A stretch of 64,000 nucleotides of DNA from Bacillota bacterium (GTDB lineage Bacteria; Bacillota; Clostridia; Christensenellales; Christensenellaceae), in NCBI GenBank assembly GCA_023408315.1, contig JAEYKI010000008.1:434001-498000 (forward strand). Direction: 5' to 3'. Made by a program: the position numbers and the translations under genes. The notes under the pieces are model-generated. The model saw only the letters and a list, made by a program, of their open reading frames with translations, had not been told where the DNA came from and made no database searches. Positions 26,483-33,847 of this stretch are shown one piece after another. Positions within the stretch are counted from its first letter, which is position 1; every line of letters begins with the position of its first letter.

Positions 26483-26938
26483 TTATTTCTCCATCAGCAG
26501 TTTCGTCAATTCCTGCATAAAAGTATTAATGTCCTTGAACTGCCTGTACACAGAGGCAAAACGCACATACGCCACTTCGTCCAGGTCTTTGAGGCCGTTC
26601 ATCACAATCTCGCCAATCTCGTGGCTGGTCACTTCCTGCCGCGCGTCCCTGAATATCTCGCGCTCAATGTCCGCAACCAGATGCTCAATCTCCTCTATGG
26701 AAACCGCGCGCTTCTCGCAAGCTTTAATTACGCCGCGCTTGATTTTTTCCATATCAAACGCTTCCCTGCTGCCGTCTTTCTTGATCACCAGCAGCGGAAT
26801 GCTCTCCACTTTTTCATACGTTGTAAAGCGTTTCCCGCAAGACAGGCATTCGCGCCTTCTGCGGATCGCTGCTCCGTCGTCCACCGGCCTGGAATCAACA
26901 ACCTTGCTCTCCAGGCAGTCACAGTATATGCATTTCAA
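26483..26938 (-). CDS. nrdR: Transcriptional repressor NrdR
   Basis: ATP/dATP-sensing repressor of ribonucleotide reductase genes. It has 151 residues: the N-terminal zinc ribbon MKCIYCDC...CLSCGKRFTTYE, then the ATP-cone (VIKKDGSREAFDMEKIKRGV near 53-72). The start is TTG at 26936-26938, nine bases after GGGAGG. No ribonucleotide reductase gene is in the window, so targets lie elsewhere. Co-directional with pgeF. Confidence 0.96.
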   Translation of the reverse strand: MKCIYCDCLESKVVDSRPVDDGAAIRRRRECLSCGKRFTTYEKVESIPLLVIKKDGSREAFDMEKIKRGVIKACEKRAVSIEEIEHLVADIEREIFRDARQEVTSHEIGEIVMNGLKDLDEVAYVRFASVYRQFKDINTFMQELTKLLMEK

Positions 26939-26967
26939 GGGCAGAAACCTCCCGCCGTTTTGCTTTT

Positions 26968-26976
26968 ATTATACCA
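26968..26976 (-). promoter_or_regulatory. Extended -10 promoter of nrdR-pgeF
   Basis: TGGTATAAT on the minus strand, about 30 bases before the TTG start. The -35 region is weak, so the TG extension probably carries recognition. Confidence 0.6.
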
Positions 26977-26994
26977 CACGGCGGACTTGTTTTG

Positions 26995-27246
26995 CTACCT
27001 GTAATTTGGCATCGCGGGGGGTTCCAGTTTCACCAGAATTACGTCCTCCCCCAGCTTTACAATATTGCTCCAGGGCACAAGCACGCCGGCCTCCTGTCCA
27101 AACACCGCCGCAAGGCGGAAAGGCCCCGGCATCACCATGGAAATCACTTTTCCGTCAGGTTCTATAATAAGGTCGCTGACGCATCCAAGAGACTTTCCGT
27201 CCTGCACATTCACCACTTCTTTCCTTCGTAAATCACTGAACTTCAT
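26995..27246 (-). CDS. ylmC: PRC-barrel domain protein, YlmC/YmxH family
   Basis: Small protein linked to sporulation loci. I start at the ATG at 27244-27246 after GGTAAGG, giving 83 residues, as in Bacillus YlmC; the open frame upstream is not needed. Sequence features: MKFSDLRRKEVVNVQDGKSLG, LIIEPDGKVISMVMPG and VPWSNIVKLGEDVILV, the two halves of the PRC barrel. Its place next to sigG, nrdR and pgeF is the canonical one. Its biochemical role is not established. Confidence 0.9.
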   Translation of the reverse strand: MKFSDLRRKEVVNVQDGKSLGCVSDLIIEPDGKVISMVMPGPFRLAAVFGQEAGVLVPWSNIVKLGEDVILVKLEPPAMPNYR

Positions 27247-27335
27247 CCTTACCGCCCCCCATATGTTTTTGCTAAAGCCCGCCAAACAACCCACGGATTT
27301 TTTTGGTGGTTGTACAGTATATGTTGGGAGGTATA

Positions 27336-27358
27336 AAAAAATTGCAGGATTTGCCTGC
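27336..27358 (-). terminator. Terminator between cheW and ylmC
   Basis: GCAGG/CCTGC stem (27344-27358) flanked on the minus strand by AATTTTTTT. It would end the cheW message. Confidence 0.7.
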
Positions 27359-27482
27359 TTTTCAAAAGGTTACATACCTAAACTCTTTGCAGTTTTTTTA
27401 GTTAAAATTTTGTACAAAAAACAGGCGTTGCCGCCCATTTTTAAACTTTTTATTATTTATAAACTCCGCTTTTTAATTTCAA

Positions 27483-27977
27483 TTACCGGTTGTTTTCCTT
27501 AATAATCTGCATCTCGTCATCCTTAAAAAGTTTCTCGCAGGAAAGTAAAAGCTTAACTTCGTTTTCCACCTTTCCAATGCCTGCAATATACCTGTTCTGC
27601 ACGCCCGTTTTCTGATCCGGCGGCGGGGCAATCGCTTCGCCGTTAATGGCAAGCACCTCCGAAACAGCATCCACAATCAGGCCAACCGTAGTGTCACCAA
27701 TCTCAATCACAATAATACACGTCCTGTCCGTATACTCTTTTGATTCCTTTTTGAATTTAAGCCGGACGTCAATAACGGGAATAATCTTTCCACGCAGGTT
27801 TATAATCCCTTTCACATACTCCGGCGTTTCGGGCAAGGGCGTAATAGGCTGCATGCCTACGATTTCAGTTACATACTTTATTTCCAGCCCGAATATCTCC
27901 TGGCCTATTGCGAAAGTAAGAAATCTGCCCTGCTGCGTATCCTCTTCCTCTGCTACCCTCTCATCCAATTCTGTCAA
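27483..27977 (-). CDS. cheW: CheW-like chemotaxis adaptor
   Basis: Couples chemoreceptors to the CheA kinase. I start at TTG 27975-27977, eight bases after GGGAGGAAA, giving 164 residues. The CheW domain reads FLTFAIGQEIFGLEIKYVTEIV near 20-40, ITPLPETPEYVKGIINLRGKIIPVIDV near 50-75, DRTCIIVIEI and the C-terminal LLSCEKLF. It stands alone: no cheA, receptor or flagellar gene is in the window. It is inserted between sigG and ylmC, which is not the usual order. It could serve a CheV-like or receptor array encoded elsewhere. Confidence 0.9.
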   Translation of the reverse strand: MTELDERVAEEEDTQQGRFLTFAIGQEIFGLEIKYVTEIVGMQPITPLPETPEYVKGIINLRGKIIPVIDVRLKFKKESKEYTDRTCIIVIEIGDTTVGLIVDAVSEVLAINGEAIAPPPDQKTGVQNRYIAGIGKVENEVKLLLSCEKLFKDDEMQIIKENNR

Positions 27978-28000
27978 TCGAATTTCCTCCCTATACAATA

Positions 28001-28022
28001 TTTTTCGAAAGTTCTCGAAAAA
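28001..28022. promoter_or_regulatory. Inverted repeat upstream of cheW
   Basis: TTTTTCGA and TCGAAAAA, eight-base arms around AAGTTC, lie 24 bases before the cheW start and 15 bases before its Shine-Dalgarno site. It could be an operator or a leader hairpin. Confidence 0.45.
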
Positions 28023-28115
28023 AAGCCTACTTAAAATGTATCGTCATTTTTTCTCCATTATTAACAGTCTCGTGAATATTTCCGTAAAATAATTGAGCCA
28101 ATTTGTTACCGCTCA

Positions 28116-28143
28116 AAAAAATGCAGGCTTTCCTGCATTTTTT
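28116..28143 (-). terminator. Terminator after the sigG fragment
   Basis: A perfect 12-bp stem (AAAAATGCAGG-type arm against CCTGCATTTTT) with a CTTT loop. It lies 20 bases past the sigG stop and works on paper in both directions. Confidence 0.9.
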
Positions 28144-28162
28144 GAATGATCTCTAACAATTG

Positions 28163-28663
28163 TTATACATACATACGTTTCATATTTTTAATCGCGGATT
28201 TCTCCAGCCGCGAGACCTGCGCCTGGCTGATGCCCAGTTCCTCGCTCACTTCCATTTGGGTCTTGCCCTTAAAAAACCGCATGTCTATAATAATCTTTTC
28301 CCGTTCAGACAGGCGCCGTATGGCTTCCTTTAAAGCGATGCTCTCCAGCCATATCTCGTCGGCGTTTTTGTCGTCCTTCACCTGGTCCATCACGAATATT
28401 GCGTCTCCGCCGTCGTGGTATACGGGCTCAAACAAACTGATGGGGTCCTGAATCGCGTCCAGCGCCATCACCACCTGGTCGCGGTTCACCTCCATTTCTT
28501 TTGCAATGTCGTCCACACTGGGTTCCTCAAAGTTGGTGTTGGCAATCTTGTTTCTTATCTGCAGCGCGCGGTAGGCCGTGTCTCTGAGCGCGCGGCTCAC
28601 GCGGATGGAATTATTATCCCGCAGGTAACGGCGTATTTCGCCTATAATCATCGGCATGGGCAT
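28163..28663 (-). pseudogene. sigG: RNA polymerase sigma-G, 3' part only (5' part missing)
   Basis: SigG is the late forespore sigma factor. The frame holds 166 codons starting MPMPMIIGEIRRYLRDN and running through region 3 to region 4 (EREKIIIDMRFFKGKTQMEVSEELGISQAQVSRLEK in pieces). LDAIQDPISLFEPVYHDGGD marks it as SigG rather than SigF. Normal SigG has about 255-260 residues; the first ~100, containing regions 1.2-2.4 (core binding and -10 recognition), are absent. Directly upstream the frame has a stop (TGA before ATG), the other frames give no sigma sequence, and only 70 bases separate it from the next gene. So it is broken at the conserved VPMIIGE position. It could be a decayed gene or one half of a gene split by DNA rearrangement. 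Confidence 0.85.
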
Positions 28664-28733
28664 TCATAGTACAAAAACGTCTTTAATTCCACCCGTATCA
28701 TTTCACCAGCCAGGCCTTGGCCTTTTCCTCACT

Positions 28734-29771
28734 TCAATTTTCATCATTGCTCTGGCTTTGCTTGGCCTCATACATGCGTCTATCGGCTAACTCCAACAGC
28801 TCCGTGGCATCTGTGCTTTCCGAGCGCAACGCGCAGCCTTTGCTGACTATGAGCGGAAACGCATATCCCTGTATACCGCGCAAAGCCGCTTCAATTCGCC
28901 CGCATATTTGATAAGCGGCTTCTTTGTTCACGTTGGGCAGGGCCAGCAAAAATTCGTCTCCGCCCAAACGAAAGGCGCAGTCCTCCGAGCGAATACTCTT
29001 TTGAATGGACGCAGCCATACTCTTTAGTACAGAATCGCCCAAATTATGGCCAAAGAGATCATTAATACTTTTAAATTTATCAATGTCCAGCATAACAACC
29101 GCATATTCGCGGCCTTCTTTTATAAAGACTCCTTCCAGCCTGCCAAGAACCTCTTCAATCGCGCGGCGGTTCAGGAGCCCCGTCAGGTCGTCTCGCAAAG
29201 AAAGATCCGTTATATGCGTATTAATCTCAGAATTTTTACGCTTCACGCCTTCTATAATAGAAACAATCAGCGTGGTTGTAAGAATATAAGCCACCAGAAT
29301 ATTCGCAGCCTGCCCCGTATCCCTTTCACTCGGCCACGCAGCAATCCAATGAATAATAAGCCCCAGCATCAGCGCGCCATAAAGCGACAGCATTACTATG
29401 TGGATTCTGTGATAGTATGTAAGCGAAATCATTGTGATAAACAGGATAGAAAGATATGGCGTGCAGCCCAGCAAACCGTTAAATGTAAACCAACTGAGCG
29501 GCGTATATACAAAGCACAGAATCAGCATTGGGGCAAGACACGCCGCATCAATGCCAATTTTGCCCGCCTTGAGCAGCGGGGTTGTAATATTGATGCATAT
29601 AAGGACGGCAATGAATACTCCCATCAACAGGTAATAAGAGAGCAGCGCCATCAATACAATTCCTATGACGCATGAAAAAAAACAGGCTATAAGCATTTTC
29701 ACGGAAATGCTGCGTTGTATAATGTGGTTGCCGTTCTGCCTGAACTTTGTTGTGGTTTTCGCATGCTGCAT
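28734..29771 (-). CDS. Membrane-anchored diguanylate cyclase (GGDEF)
   Basis: Makes cyclic di-GMP. I start at the ATG at 29769-29771, seven bases after GAGAAGGA, giving 345 residues. Six or so membrane helices fill residues 25-180, without a recognisable sensor fold. The GGDEF domain follows: DDLTGLLNRRA, VMLDIDKFKSINDLFGHNLGD and RLGGDEFLL. The inhibitory RxxD site (RSED) lies five residues before GGDEF, so product inhibition is expected. It sits between the broken sigG and the serine recombinase, all on the minus strand. Confidence 0.9.
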   Translation of the reverse strand: MQHAKTTTKFRQNGNHIIQRSISVKMLIACFFSCVIGIVLMALLSYYLLMGVFIAVLICINITTPLLKAGKIGIDAACLAPMLILCFVYTPLSWFTFNGLLGCTPYLSILFITMISLTYYHRIHIVMLSLYGALMLGLIIHWIAAWPSERDTGQAANILVAYILTTTLIVSIIEGVKRKNSEINTHITDLSLRDDLTGLLNRRAIEEVLGRLEGVFIKEGREYAVVMLDIDKFKSINDLFGHNLGDSVLKSMAASIQKSIRSEDCAFRLGGDEFLLALPNVNKEAAYQICGRIEAALRGIQGYAFPLIVSKGCALRSESTDATELLELADRRMYEAKQSQSNDEN

Positions 29772-29958
29772 AAAGTATCCTTCTCGCCATGAAATAATCA
29801 AATTTACCAAAAGCCATAACGCCCTGCGCATCACAGATGTTCCGCCGCCTTTTATATATCAATAATTCTTCATAACATCCCAAACTCCTTTAAAATAAAA
29901 AGAAGCAAGTTCTGTTTACTTCATAAATGTTCAACGGTGAAATTTTAAAATGCAAAAT

Positions 29959-31329
29959 TTAAACAGTAAACTGGTAATAAATATCCGCACTGTTGCCGGC
30001 CACCACAATCTTGTCCACGCACTGCCGCACCAGAAACTGCTTTTCCTGCACGGTCATGTATTCCCACGCGGTTTTTAAGTCTTTCAGCAATATCTTTTTC
30101 TCCGCCTGCCTGCCGCTCACGGCCTGGCGTTCCCGCTCGTCCTGTATAAGCTTGGCTATCCGCTCCATTTCGGTTTTGTTCTCGGCAATGGTCTCGCGCA
30201 GCAGCTCGTCCCCCGCCTGCGCGTACAGGTTGTACAGGCGTTTCAACTTTTCGGAAGCCTTCCGGTAATCCTGCTGCAAAATCTCCAGAACGCTCGCGCT
30301 TTTCTCCGCGGCTTTTTTGTCCTCTTCCAGCTTAAACGAAAGTTTGAACAAGTCCTCCGTCAGCGCGTCCTCTATCTCGCAAGCCCATACCCGCTCGTTG
30401 CTGCAATCGGGGTCGCGCACCAGGTACGGCTTGCTTTTCTGCTGCGAGTAGCAGCACAGCTTGTATCCGTTCTTGCCCCATTTCTGGTAGCGCATGCGCG
30501 CGCCGCATTGGCCGCAGTACACAAGGCCGGTTAAAAGGTGCGCGGTGGATACCGGCCGTTTCTGCGAACGCTCCGCCATCAGTTCCATGGCCTTTTCGTA
30601 TGTTTCCAGGCTGATCACTGCCTCGTGCATGCCTTTGTATTCCTCGCGGTTGTATTGTATATACCCGGCGTTAGATTTGCGCCGCAGAATCTGCTCGGCC
30701 AGCCGGTCGTATTTCAGTCCCACCACCTGGGCAATGCGCGCGGGCGAATACCCCTGCAAATACAGCTCGTATATTTTGCGCACGCGTTCAGCGTCATCGT
30801 TGGGCACCAGCACACCCTGCTCCCGGTCGTAATCGTAGCCAAAGGGCACCCTGCCTCCGCCCATCCACAGGCCACTCTTCACGCGCTCCCGCATGCCCAT
30901 GCGCGTGCGCTCGCGAATGGTCTCGCGTTCCAACTGCGCAAACACGGAAAGAATGCCCACCATGGCCTTGCCAAAGGATGTGGACGTGTCAAAGCTCTCC
31001 TGCACAGAAACAAAATCCACACCGCAGGGCAAAAACACGTCCTCAATCAAGAACAGCGTATCCTTCTGGCTTCTGGAAAGCCTGTCCAGCTTGTAAACCA
31101 CCACAGTGCCAATCCTGCCCGCGCGAATGTCGCTGATCAGTTCCCGCATCTGCGGCCGCTCAATATTGCTTCCCGTAAATCCGCCGTCTATGTAAAACGC
31201 GTGTTCCTTAATCTGCCTTGATTTGCAATACGCGCCCAAAAGCTCCTTCTGCGCGTCTATGGAATACCCTTCCTCCCGCTGCGCGTCCGTAGATACGCGG
31301 ATATAAAGCGCCGCTTTTTTTGCCTGCAA
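29959..31329 (-). CDS. Large serine recombinase (SpoIVCA/resolvase-invertase family)
   Basis: Site-specific recombinase that cuts DNA through a serine nucleophile. It has 456 residues: resolvase domain with ALYIRVSTDAQ at the N-terminus (Arg11, Ser13), KLDRLSRSQKDTLFLIE near 80, and QLERETIRERTRMGM near 130; then the Recombinase domain (GRVPFGYDYD near 160, NAGYIQYNREEYKG near 225), a zinc ribbon (YCGQCGARM near 271 and CC near 292), and a coiled coil (residues 355-410). The start is TTG at 31327-31329 after GAGGAGG. The lengths and domains match phage and skin-element recombinases. No phage genes flank it. It may be connected to the broken sigG, 1.3 kb downstream. Confidence 0.92.
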   Translation of the reverse strand: MQAKKAALYIRVSTDAQREEGYSIDAQKELLGAYCKSRQIKEHAFYIDGGFTGSNIERPQMRELISDIRAGRIGTVVVYKLDRLSRSQKDTLFLIEDVFLPCGVDFVSVQESFDTSTSFGKAMVGILSVFAQLERETIRERTRMGMRERVKSGLWMGGGRVPFGYDYDREQGVLVPNDDAERVRKIYELYLQGYSPARIAQVVGLKYDRLAEQILRRKSNAGYIQYNREEYKGMHEAVISLETYEKAMELMAERSQKRPVSTAHLLTGLVYCGQCGARMRYQKWGKNGYKLCCYSQQKSKPYLVRDPDCSNERVWACEIEDALTEDLFKLSFKLEEDKKAAEKSASVLEILQQDYRKASEKLKRLYNLYAQAGDELLRETIAENKTEMERIAKLIQDERERQAVSGRQAEKKILLKDLKTAWEYMTVQEKQFLVRQCVDKIVVAGNSADIYYQFTV

Positions 31330-31343
31330 AGCCCGTGCCTCCT

Positions 31344-31463
31344 CTAGTTGATCCTTTTCTCCACAGTTTTTATAATATTCCGTATGCGCTCGTTGTCTAT
31401 GGTAATTTGAGCCAGGTTTTCCGCTTCAATTTTTTGCGTGCCCGCATAGCGCGTTATAATCAT
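31344..31463 (-). CDS. 39-residue ORF ahead of the recombinase
   Basis: Read by me on the minus strand: starts MIITRYAGTQKIEAENLAQI and ends TVEKRIN. GGGGGCAGGG precedes its ATG. Its stop codon lies in front of the GAGGAGG site used by the recombinase, so the two are probably translated together. It resembles no family I know. It might be a small partner or directionality factor of the recombinase; this is inference from position. Confidence 0.55.
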   Translation of the reverse strand: MIITRYAGTQKIEAENLAQITIDNERIRNIIKTVEKRIN

Positions 31464-31490
31464 TTCCCTGCCCCCTTTTTCTATTGAATA

Positions 31491-31527
31491 TGCCCATATG
31501 CAGCGGCGTCTATAATGAATATGGGCA
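31491..31527. promoter_or_regulatory. Inverted repeat between recombinase operon and aroF
   Basis: TGCCCATAT (31491-31499) and ATATGGGCA (31519-31527), perfect nine-base arms with a 19-base spacer. It lies 28 bases before the 39-residue ORF and overlaps the space where aroF and recombinase promoters must be. Size and symmetry suit an operator or a serine-recombinase crossover site. Confidence 0.5.
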
Positions 31528-31619
31528 AAAATTTTTTATCCACCGCTTTATTTCCGGCCCGTTTTACGGTAGACTATATAGGAACTATATGGATGAAACT
31601 GGAACGGAGCTGAAAACGA

Positions 31620-32636
31620 ATGATCATAATTTTAAAACAGAACGCCGGCAAAGAGCAAATTGACAAGCTGATACACGATTTTGAACAGCGCGATATCAAA
31701 ATCCATTTCAGCCAGGGCGAAAATACAACCATTATGGGCCTGGTGGGAGACACCACTTCTGTTGATATCAACGCCATCCGCGCCATCGATATTGTGGAAG
31801 ACGTGCGGCGCGTGCAGGAACCGTATAAAAAAGCAAACCGCAAATTCCACCAGCAGGATACGGTGGTGGACGTGGGCGGCGGCTTTCAGTTGGGCGGCAG
31901 CCATTTTTGCATGATCGCAGGCCCCTGTTCGGTGGAAAGCATGGAGCAAATGGAAACAATCACCGCTTCCATACAAAAGAGCGGCGCGCAGTGCCTGCGC
32001 GGCGGCGCATACAAACCCCGCACCTCTCCCTACGCTTTCCAGGGGCTCATGGAACAGGGCATTGAATACCTGCTAGCCTGCAAGAAAAAATTCGGCACGC
32101 CGGTGGTCACGGAGATCATGGGCATCAGCGATATCCCTTATTTCAAGGATGTGGACATAATCCAGGTGGGCGCGCGCAACATGCAGAACTTCAGGCTTTT
32201 AAAGGAGCTGGGCAAACTCAACAAGCCCATTCTTTTGAAAAGAGGCCTTGCAAATACCATAGAAGAATTTTTAATGAGCGCGGAATACATCATGTCCGAG
32301 GGAAACGACCGGGTCATCCTGTGCGAGCGCGGCATCCGTACCTTTGAAACCATGACCCGCAACACGCTGGATATCAGCGCGGTACCGGTAATCCGGCGGC
32401 AGTCCCACCTGCCTATCATTGTGGACCCAAGCCACGCGGGCGGCGCGGCCTGGCTGGTGGAGCCCCTCGCCAAAGCCGCGGTTGCGGCGGGTGCGCACGG
32501 CCTCATGATAGAGGTGCACAACGATCCGCCCCACGCCCTGTCCGACGGCGCCCAGTCCTTAACTCCGGAAGCCTTCGGCAGCCTGATGAAAAACATCCGC
32601 AAATACGTTGAAATGGAAGGCAAAACATTCGGCTGA
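31620..32636 (+). CDS. aroF: 3-deoxy-7-phosphoheptulonate (DAHP) synthase, AroF/AroAIbeta type
   Basis: First enzyme of the shikimate pathway, joining PEP and erythrose 4-phosphate. It has 338 residues. An N-terminal ferredoxin-like regulatory domain (MIIILKQNAGKEQIDKL) spans residues 1-70, as in Thermotoga and clostridial enzymes. The catalytic barrel shows IAGPCSVES (near 98), RGGAYKPRTSPYAFQG (near 125), VTEIMG, GARNMQNF, LLKRG, and the metal-binding VDPSHAGG (near 268). GGAACGGAG precedes the start. No other aro genes are adjacent, so it is a lone gene here, read away from the recombinase. Confidence 0.97.
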   Translation: MIIILKQNAGKEQIDKLIHDFEQRDIKIHFSQGENTTIMGLVGDTTSVDINAIRAIDIVEDVRRVQEPYKKANRKFHQQDTVVDVGGGFQLGGSHFCMIAGPCSVESMEQMETITASIQKSGAQCLRGGAYKPRTSPYAFQGLMEQGIEYLLACKKKFGTPVVTEIMGISDIPYFKDVDIIQVGARNMQNFRLLKELGKLNKPILLKRGLANTIEEFLMSAEYIMSEGNDRVILCERGIRTFETMTRNTLDISAVPVIRRQSHLPIIVDPSHAGGAAWLVEPLAKAAVAAGAHGLMIEVHNDPPHALSDGAQSLTPEAFGSLMKNIRKYVEMEGKTFG

Positions 32637-32690
32637 TCTCAGCCGGTCAATACGCATCCCTGGTATAACCGGGGTTCAGATGAATGGCAA

Positions 32691-32720
32691 GCGCCCCGTT
32701 TTCCGCAGAAAACGGGGCGC
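32691..32720. terminator. Hairpin between aroF and the hydrolase gene
   Basis: GCGCCCCGTTTTC against GAAAACGGGGCGC, a perfect 13-bp stem with a CGCA loop, between two converging genes. It has no long T tract but should block read-through from either side. Confidence 0.7.
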
Positions 32721-32816
32721 TGTATATTCATAGGCAAAACATCTCATCTCTGTAATCTTCCCAGACTGGCGGCGCAAAACTTTAAATTTTTTTTATCCCA
32801 CTGTGCGGCAGCGCCT

Positions 32817-33638
32817 CTATTCGCAAAACAGCTTCATATTGTCCCTGAGCCAGTATCGCGTAATTGACCGGAACAGCTCCGGCTGCTCGATCTGCAGGTT
32901 GTGGCCCGCACGGTTGAGCGCGGCAAACGTGGCGTTGGGGTAAAGTTCCATGAGCCCAAGCTGATCGCGCCATCCAACCTCCGTATCCTGTCTGCCGGTA
33001 AGTATCAGGCACGGCGCCGTGAAAGGCTTTTCCAGATCGTCCACATCAAAGGAGAATGCGCCGTCCAGCACCTCGGTAAGAAAACGCGTGTTCTGATGCC
33101 GAAGCGCCTCCAATATGTCGTCACGAAAGCGGTTCCATACGCTTTCGGTGCGTATCACGTTTAAGTATTCAAAGCTGGCCCTGTCCGCCGCGCTGAGCGT
33201 ATTCAAAAAGGCTTCATCCTTTTCCATCACGTGCAGCGGTTCCACATTCCCCCGGCGGCATCCGGGAAACACGAGCGGACAAAGCAGTATGAGCCCGGCG
33301 ATCCGGGATGCATGCCGCCTCACCATGCCCCGGGCAAGATAGCCGCCATACGACTCGCCCATAACCAAAAACCGCCGGCCCGGTATCAGTTCATCCAGCA
33401 GCTCAACCAGCGCGTCCAGAACGTGGTCGGACGTGCGAATATGCGGAGCCGCCGGCGACCGGCCCATACCCGGCAGATCGATATAAATACGCCGGATGGG
33501 CGCGGGATGCTCGGCAAACAGGGGTTCCATGCAGCCGGAAAGTATATGGTGGTCAACCCCCCAGCCGTGCAGCATCACAAGCGGAAGACCTTCGCCGCAA
33601 ATTTCATAAAACAACACGCTTTTATTAACGGTCCCCAT
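32817..33638 (-). CDS. Alpha/beta-fold hydrolase
   Basis: A cytoplasmic hydrolase of 273 residues with no signal peptide. The oxyanion segment LHGWGVDHH (near 19), the nucleophile elbow VMGESYGGY (serine near 94), the acid in LTGRQDTEVGW (near 208) and the histidine in NRAGHNLQIEQPE (near 246) form a complete triad. This pattern occurs in esterases, proline iminopeptidases and lactonases; substrate cannot be told. It stands alone between aroF and the endopeptidase gene. Confidence 0.85.
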   Translation of the reverse strand: MGTVNKSVLFYEICGEGLPLVMLHGWGVDHHILSGCMEPLFAEHPAPIRRIYIDLPGMGRSPAAPHIRTSDHVLDALVELLDELIPGRRFLVMGESYGGYLARGMVRRHASRIAGLILLCPLVFPGCRRGNVEPLHVMEKDEAFLNTLSAADRASFEYLNVIRTESVWNRFRDDILEALRHQNTRFLTEVLDGAFSFDVDDLEKPFTAPCLILTGRQDTEVGWRDQLGLMELYPNATFAALNRAGHNLQIEQPELFRSITRYWLRDNMKLFCE

Positions 33639-33785
33639 TATCCATAACTCCTTTGCTTTTTACAATATATGTTATTATATATAAAACCACTATTCGATAC
33701 AATATGCCTGGGTATAAAAACGAGCCCACGCAGTTTGTTTGCACAACTTCTTAAAAGCATTTTTTTGCGAATCTTTAAGAAACAC

Positions 33786-33814
33786 TTGATTAATTATTAA
33801 ATAATTGTTACAAT
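33786..33814 (+). promoter_or_regulatory. Putative promoter of the NlpC/P60 gene
   Basis: TTGATT (33786-33791), 17-base spacer, TACAAT (33809-33814), about 33 bases before the ATG, in AT-rich DNA. Confidence 0.65.
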
Positions 33815-33847
33815 TCTTACGTTATCCAAAAATTCTGGAGGATGTTG

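Noticed and set aside
28163..28663. SigF instead of SigG
   Set aside because: The LDAIQDPISLFEPVYHDGGD segment and GKTQMEVSEELG are SigG-like; SigF has different sequence there.
28664..31600. A small skin-like element lying entirely inside the window between the two sigG halves
   Set aside because: The DNA beyond the recombinase (31464-31620) encodes no sigma sequence in any frame and leads into aroF on the other strand, so the missing half is not at the near end of such an element.
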